From assembly GCA_028698695.1 (NCBI GenBank), contig JAQVWB010000124.1, forward strand, positions 1 to 6,243: a stretch of DNA of 6,243 nt, given 5' to 3'. This DNA is from Syntrophomonadaceae bacterium. GTDB lineage: Bacteria; Bacillota; Syntrophomonadia; Syntrophomonadales; Syntrophomonadaceae. This document shows, piece by piece, positions 1-3,378 of the stretch. Within the stretch, counting starts at the first letter, position 1; each line of letters starts with the position of its first letter. Made by a program: the position numbers and the translations under genes. Under the pieces are notes generated by a model. The model had not been told where the DNA came from and did not search any database. It saw nothing but the letters and a program-made list of their open reading frames with translations.

Positions 1-1
1 C

Positions 2-1453
2 ATAAAAGCAGCCAGAACCATCGATTTAGATGTGGCAGGCATCGATATCGTCGCAGATGATATCTCCAGGCCATTATCACAGCAGCATGCTGCTGTGATC
101 CAAGTCAATGCAGCTCCCGGCTTGCGGATGCATCTATATCCCACCGAAGGGCAGGGAAGAAATGTGGCGGCAGATATTCTTGATCATATGTATCCGGATG
201 GAACTCCGGTATCTATTCCTGTTATCTCGATTACCGGTACAAATGGTAAAACTACAGTTACCAGGATGATTCAGCATACATTGTCTCTGACTGGTAAAAA
301 AATTGGAATGACTTGTTCCAGCGGCACTTTTATCGGTAAAGAATGCATTGCCAGCGGAGATAATACCGGACCATTAAGTGCCCGGTCTGTTCTTTATAAT
401 CAGAATGTGGAGATTGCAGTACTAGAAACAGCCAGAGGCGGTATTATCCGTAAAGGGCTGGGATATGACCTGGCTGACGTTGGAATCATTATAAATATAA
501 GTGATGATCATTTAGGATTGGACGGTGTTAGCACCCTTGAGGAGATGGCTTTTGTCAAATCACTAGTAGTTGAGGCATTAAAGCCTGATGGGTATGCGGT
601 TTTAAATGCTGACGACCACCTGACAGAGAATATTATTGCCAGAGTACGGTGCAATCTGATTTTATTTTCGCAGGACAGGGACAATCCTTTGCTTGAGAAA
701 CATATTAATGAAGGGGAAACTGCTATAGTTTTGGAAAATGATTCGATTTATCTATATAAAAATAGTATTAGAAAAACTTTGCTGAGAGTTGATCAGATAC
801 CTATTACTTTCGAGGGGAAAGCCGTCTTTAATATTGAGAATTCTTTAGCCGCGATGGCCGGACTTTTCGCATTGGGAACAGAGCCAAATCTTATAAGGAC
901 GGGCTTAATGTCTTTTATGCCTGATATATTTGATAACGCCGGCAGACTAAATCTTTTTGATATGGGTGATTTCAAGATATTAATCGATTATGGGCATAAT
1001 ATCAGTGGATACAATTCAGTGATCCAATTTGCCCAAAAAATAGATCATGAAAGATTGACAGGCGTTATTGGAATGCCTGGGGACAGGATTGACGATGCGA
1101 TTTTTGAAGTTGGGAAAATTTCCGGACAGGTTTTTACTAAGCTTTATATTAAAGAAGATAGTAATTTAAGAGGAAGAAAGCCAGGTGCTGTTGCCGGTAT
1201 TTTATACCATGGAGCTCTCAGCGCGGGGGCCTTAAAAGAAAATATCGCAATTATTTCATCAGAAATAGAGGCACTGGAAACTGCGATTAATAATGCTGCT
1301 GAGGGAGATTTAATTATAATGTTTTATGAGAATTTTGAGGCTGTTTGTGAATTAGTGCAAAATTTTATAAAACAAAAGGTCAAACCAATAAACCTATATC
1401 CACCCGTAAATGCTGATATACCGACTTATTGTCCGGCAGAAATTATGCAATAA
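2..1453 (+). CDS. cphA: Cyanophycin synthetase, 3' part (5' end outside window)
   Basis: Cyanophycin synthetase builds the storage polymer multi-L-arginyl-poly-L-aspartate in the cytoplasm. Its ATP-grasp domain adds Asp to the backbone and its Mur-ligase-like domain adds Arg to the Asp side chain. The frame is open to the left edge, so the GTG at 32 is not a real start; it lies inside the family motif LDVAGIDIV. The 483 visible residues are roughly the C-terminal half of a family usually near 870-900 residues. Visible are the end of the ATP-grasp domain (VNAAPGLRMH, bases 104-133) and then the whole Mur-ligase part: the P-loop TGTNGKTT (bases 233-256), ETARGGIIRKGLGYD, DDHLGLDGV, NADD, IDYGHN, PGDRIDD and KEDSNLRGRKPG. 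Oddities: Gln (codon 101-103) replaces the Glu expected in the ATP-grasp E-V-N metal motif, and RGRKPG is followed by Ala where I recall Glu. The family call is very secure; activity of the ATP-grasp half is less so. Confidence 0.95.
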   Translation: MKAARTIDLDVAGIDIVADDISRPLSQQHAAVIQVNAAPGLRMHLYPTEGQGRNVAADILDHMYPDGTPVSIPVISITGTNGKTTVTRMIQHTLSLTGKKIGMTCSSGTFIGKECIASGDNTGPLSARSVLYNQNVEIAVLETARGGIIRKGLGYDLADVGIIINISDDHLGLDGVSTLEEMAFVKSLVVEALKPDGYAVLNADDHLTENIIARVRCNLILFSQDRDNPLLEKHINEGETAIVLENDSIYLYKNSIRKTLLRVDQIPITFEGKAVFNIENSLAAMAGLFALGTEPNLIRTGLMSFMPDIFDNAGRLNLFDMGDFKILIDYGHNISGYNSVIQFAQKIDHERLTGVIGMPGDRIDDAIFEVGKISGQVFTKLYIKEDSNLRGRKPGAVAGILYHGALSAGALKENIAIISSEIEALETAINNAAEGDLIIMFYENFEAVCELVQNFIKQKVKPINLYPPVNADIPTYCPAEIMQ

Positions 1454-1481
1454 GCATTATTGAAATACTCTAAACATTTAT

Positions 1482-1518
1482 TAATAGATGCTCACTGATC
1501 AGGTGGGCGTTTATTATT
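1482..1518 (+). terminator. Probable intrinsic terminator after cphA
   Basis: GCTCAC (1490-1495) pairs with GTGGGC (1503-1508, one G-U pair) around a TGATCAG loop. The stem extends outward through A/T and G-U pairs from about 1482 to 1516, for roughly 14 pairs in all. The right arm is itself T-rich (GTTTATTATTTA), but there is no clean run of T, so termination may be partial. It lies 29 bases past the cphA stop and would separate cphA from the next gene. Confidence 0.55.
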
Positions 1519-1583
1519 TAATCTGCGTAGGATCATCAATCCGGATATGATAGTTAATCTATTTTAAGCCTTTGAAAGTTTTA

Positions 1584-1592
1584 TGGTAAAAT
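1584..1592 (+). promoter_or_regulatory. Candidate extended -10 promoter for the small membrane protein gene
   Basis: TGGTAAAAT fits an extended -10 element (TG-N-TAAAAT) and would start transcription near base 1599, about ten bases before the ribosome binding site. The -35 region (around 1564-1569, TTAAGC) is poor, which extended -10 promoters can tolerate. The overlapping string GGTAAAATTA also fits the -10 pattern of the forespore sigma-F type, but no matching -35 is seen. Weak support; offered because a terminator precedes it and a gene follows. Confidence 0.25.
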
Positions 1593-1607
1593 TAATTAAA
1601 TTTAAAT

Positions 1608-1615
1608 AGAGAAGG
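1608..1615 (+). promoter_or_regulatory. Ribosome binding site fixing the start at 1624
   Basis: AGAGAAGG lies eight bases before the ATG at 1624, a normal spacing. The in-frame TTG at 1618 would have only two bases of spacing, so it is not the start. Confidence 0.6.
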
Positions 1616-1623
1616 CATTGTTT

Positions 1624-2154
1624 ATGAAAATGAAAATAGCAGAAAAAATATTTATAATTGCTGGACTGGTTATTATACTCTGCATTAGCGGAGGAGTGTA
1701 TTTAGACAATAAAGTTGATAAAGTACTGGAAAAGTCAAGCAGTCTGGGAGCATTTCTGACTGAATTAAATTCAGCTGAAAAGTCATCGACGATGCCAAAT
1801 GCTGATAATAGTACTAATACTGATCAGGAAGACCAATCAGGAGGTAAAAACTCATTATCAACTGAAAGTCCGCCTTCATCTGCTTCTGATTTAGTCTTTG
1901 ATGATAGTATTGAAGCAATCATTCAAACCAAACTTGATAAACCAATTGAACGCAAAGATAAAATAAAAGTTGCATTGATTCTGATAAGACGACTCAGTGT
2001 AGATGAAATAACATATTTCTATGATCTTATTACCCTGGGTAATTATACCAGCGAAGACATTCGCCGGGCACGTGCTATTCTTTCTGACAACCTCAATGAA
2101 GAGGAAATGGAAACCCTGCGCAGCTTGGCCAAAAAATATGACTTTACTCCTTAA
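1624..2154 (+). CDS. Single-pass membrane protein of unknown function, 176 aa
   Basis: I do not recognise this protein. From ATG 1624 it opens with a short Lys-rich stretch (MKMKIAEK) and one hydrophobic segment at about residues 9-27, which most likely anchors it with the C-terminal part outside the membrane. Residues about 40-95 form a low-complexity linker rich in Ser, Asn, Asp, Gln and Thr. Residues about 100-176 form a compact, charged, probably all-helical domain with the look of LSVDEITYFYDLI...NYTSEDIRRARAIL...LNEEEMETLRSLAKKY, where acidic helix starts (SVDE, TSED, NEEE) recur. The cysteine in the hydrophobic segment lacks a small residue before it, so it is not a good lipobox. The phosphatase gene begins 91 bases downstream with no terminator between, so the two may share a transcript. 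Real coding is supported by the ribosome binding site, the domain-like layout and the full-length frame; the function is open. Confidence 0.8.
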   Translation: MKMKIAEKIFIIAGLVIILCISGGVYLDNKVDKVLEKSSSLGAFLTELNSAEKSSTMPNADNSTNTDQEDQSGGKNSLSTESPPSSASDLVFDDSIEAIIQTKLDKPIERKDKIKVALILIRRLSVDEITYFYDLITLGNYTSEDIRRARAILSDNLNEEEMETLRSLAKKYDFTP

Positions 2155-2232
2155 GCTTGCCTGCACAAGAACTTAATGTATGCTGAATCTGCCTAGAATA
2201 TAAATGCTGGAAATATTACCTTATTCATTTTC

Positions 2233-2240
2233 GGGAGGAG
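2233..2240 (+). promoter_or_regulatory. Ribosome binding site fixing the phosphatase start at 2246
   Basis: GGGAGGAG lies five bases before ATG 2246. The frame can be extended upstream to an ATG at 2204, but that start lacks such a site and would add 14 residues before the family's normal N-terminus (MIDIHVH), so 2246 is preferred. Confidence 0.75.
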
Positions 2241-2245
2241 AATCA

Positions 2246-3028
2246 ATGATCGATATCCATGTACATATATTGCCCGGCTTTGATGATGGGGCTGCTGATA
2301 TTGATACTGCAAGGGAAATGGCAGCAATGGCCGTTGCCAATGGCATACATACTGTTATTGCCACACCTCATGTGATAAGCGGAGTGTCTGAACATAATAG
2401 CTGGGAAATAGCAACTGCAGTTGAGGAACTAAATCTGCTCCTTACGCAAAAAGATATTGCTTTAAAAGTATGCCCCGGGGCCGAATACTATCTGGAACCT
2501 GATTTGCCGGCAAGACAAGCCGCAGGGGAATTGCTGACCTTAAATAACAGTAAATACCTGCTGATAGAATTGCCGGCTGCCCAGGTGCCGGTTTATACAG
2601 AACAGGTTTTATATGAGCTTCAATTGCAGGGGATTACTCCGGTCATTGCTCACCCGGAGAGAAATAATGGTTTTATAACCAAACCAAAGCTTTTAGGGGA
2701 ACTAATCAAAAAGGGCAATCTAAGTCAAATTACTACCGGCAGCGTGACGGGACTTTTCGGGCAGACCGTTAAAAAAACTGCGCTGTTTTTCCTCCGCCAG
2801 GGCTGGGGACACGTGATAGCATCGGATGCACATTCAAATATAAGAAGAATTCCTGAGTTATTGACTGCTGCCGGCGAACTTAAAAAAATAGGCGGCGATC
2901 AATTCAGCCAGAGTTTACTTATTGATAATCCCTTAAGCATAATGGAAGGGAACCCGCTTCAGCCACTTCACCCAATATCAGCCAGGAAATCATTTTTTCA
3001 CCATCGGGATCATGTTATTAGTGATTAG
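2246..3028 (+). CDS. CpsB/YwqE-family PHP-type protein-tyrosine phosphatase
   Basis: This 260-residue protein matches the CpsB/CapC/YwqE family (typically near 245-255 residues), manganese-dependent phosphatases of the PHP fold that remove phosphate from bacterial tyrosine kinases controlling capsule or exopolysaccharide synthesis. The metal-site motifs occur in order: DIHVHILPGFDDG (His5, His7, Asp14), ATPHVISG (His42), GAEYYL (Glu80), LLIELP (Glu108), VIAHPERN (His136) and VIASDAHS (Asp194, His196). These are the ligand positions expected in the family, so the enzyme looks intact. It has no signal peptide and should be cytoplasmic. The usual partners, a CpsC/YwqC adaptor and a CpsD/YwqD BY-kinase, are not in this window, so its substrate is unknown here. 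It ends in a terminator 44 bases downstream. It may be co-transcribed with the membrane protein gene upstream; a weak promoter-like pair (TTGCCT 2157-2162, TATGCT 2179-2184, 16-base gap) in the gap is an alternative. Confidence 0.93.
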   Translation: MIDIHVHILPGFDDGAADIDTAREMAAMAVANGIHTVIATPHVISGVSEHNSWEIATAVEELNLLLTQKDIALKVCPGAEYYLEPDLPARQAAGELLTLNNSKYLLIELPAAQVPVYTEQVLYELQLQGITPVIAHPERNNGFITKPKLLGELIKKGNLSQITTGSVTGLFGQTVKKTALFFLRQGWGHVIASDAHSNIRRIPELLTAAGELKKIGGDQFSQSLLIDNPLSIMEGNPLQPLHPISARKSFFHHRDHVISD

Positions 3029-3071
3029 CAATGTCGATTAATTGCAGAAAGTATTAATCCTTTCCAAAATA

Positions 3072-3109
3072 ATCATCTGATTTTCCTCCCTCAGGATGAT
3101 AGTTTTTTT
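3072..3109 (+). terminator. Intrinsic terminator after the phosphatase gene
   Basis: ATCATCTGA (3072-3080) pairs with TCAGGATGAT (3091-3100) with one bulged G, around a ten-base pyrimidine loop. A run of seven T follows (3103-3109). This closes the phosphatase transcript and isolates the riboswitch and adhesin unit downstream. Confidence 0.75.
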
Positions 3110-3132
3110 CCATATACTCCAGATAAAATGTA

Positions 3133-3161
3133 ACTACAAGAAGATTCTCTAACTGGATAAT
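3133..3161 (+). promoter_or_regulatory. Candidate promoter for the riboswitch-adhesin transcript
   Basis: GATAAT (3156-3161, five of six to the vegetative -10) lies 17 bases after ACTACA (3133-3138, three of six to TTGACA). The predicted start near 3168 falls just before the aptamer, which is where a riboswitch transcript should begin. The position after a terminator and before the aptamer supports it; the -35 is weak. Confidence 0.45.
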
Positions 3162-3166
3162 TAAGT

Positions 3167-3243
3167 TTCCGGAGCGATGACCCATGGATACGAATTTGGG
3201 CGTCTTAATCCACGGAGAGCGAGTGACGCAACCGGCCGCGCTT
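3167..3243 (+). ncRNA. Cyclic di-GMP-II riboswitch aptamer
   Basis: The segment matches, from memory, the class II c-di-GMP aptamer known from Clostridium acetobutylicum and Clostridioides difficile. It shows CGGAGCGATGA (3170-3180), the signature AATTTGGGC (3193-3201), and GACGCAACCGGCCGCGC (3225-3241). The family has GGAAACAATGATG, AAATTGGGC and GTGCAACCGACCGTGC at the same order and spacing. GCGTC (3200-3204) pairs perfectly with GACGC (3225-3229) as the internal hairpin. The closing stem is short: CGG (3170-3172) with CCG (3236-3238). Such RNAs bind the second messenger c-di-GMP and control motility, attachment and surface genes. It precedes a secreted adhesin by about 135 bases, as class II switches do in C. 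difficile. A covariance-model search (Rfam c-di-GMP-II) would settle it. Confidence 0.85.
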
Positions 3244-3263
3244 TGTTACAGCGGCCTTTTGTG
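3234..3263 (+). terminator. Riboswitch expression platform: terminator overlapping the aptamer
   Basis: GGCCGC (3234-3239) and GCGGCC (3251-3256) form a perfect six-pair G/C stem around an 11-base loop, followed by TTTTGTG. The left arm contains the CCG (3236-3238) that also forms the 3' side of the aptamer's closing stem. The two structures therefore exclude each other. Ligand binding should hold the closing stem, block the terminator and permit transcription, which makes this a predicted ON switch. Confidence 0.75.
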
Positions 3264-3378
3264 TCTTTATTATGTTATTCAAACAAGCTTAGATGATTAA
3301 CATTAATATATATCTGTTATTTGAAGGGGGGGATATCGACCACTTGATGCCAAATAAAAGAGGGAAAGGAGTGAAAGA
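3264..3378 (+). other. Untranslated leader between riboswitch terminator and adhesin start
   Basis: This stretch has no gene of normal length. It holds a run of seven G (3326-3332) within AAGGGGGGGA. It also holds a possible 11-codon frame (ATG 3347) whose TGA stop at 3380-3382 overlaps the adhesin ATG. The adhesin ribosome binding site AAAGGAG (3365-3371) lies seven bases before ATG 3379. I see no second aptamer and no group I intron, unlike one known C. difficile class II switch. Confidence 0.5.

Noticed and set aside
793..975. Minus-strand open frame inside cphA
   Set aside because: It lies antisense to conserved Mur-ligase sequence, and its product has no recognisable feature.
1618..1623. 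TTG start for the small membrane protein
   Set aside because: It is only two bases after AGAGAAGG; ATG 1624 has an eight-base spacing.
1681..1700. Lipoprotein signal in the membrane protein (Cys in the hydrophobic segment)
   Set aside because: Ile-Ile-Leu-Cys lacks the small residue needed before the lipobox cysteine, and the Cys lies inside the hydrophobic run.
1891..2166. Minus-strand open frame opposite the membrane protein gene
   Set aside because: Antisense shadow of a frame that has a good ribosome binding site and domain layout.
2156..2169. Hairpin CTTG/CAAG as a terminator after the membrane protein gene
   Set aside because: Only four base pairs and no T run; too weak to separate the transcript.
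2204..2245. Upstream ATG 2204 as phosphatase start
   Set aside because: No good ribosome binding site, and the extra 14 residues precede the family's normal MIDIHVH N-terminus; GGGAGGAG points to 2246.
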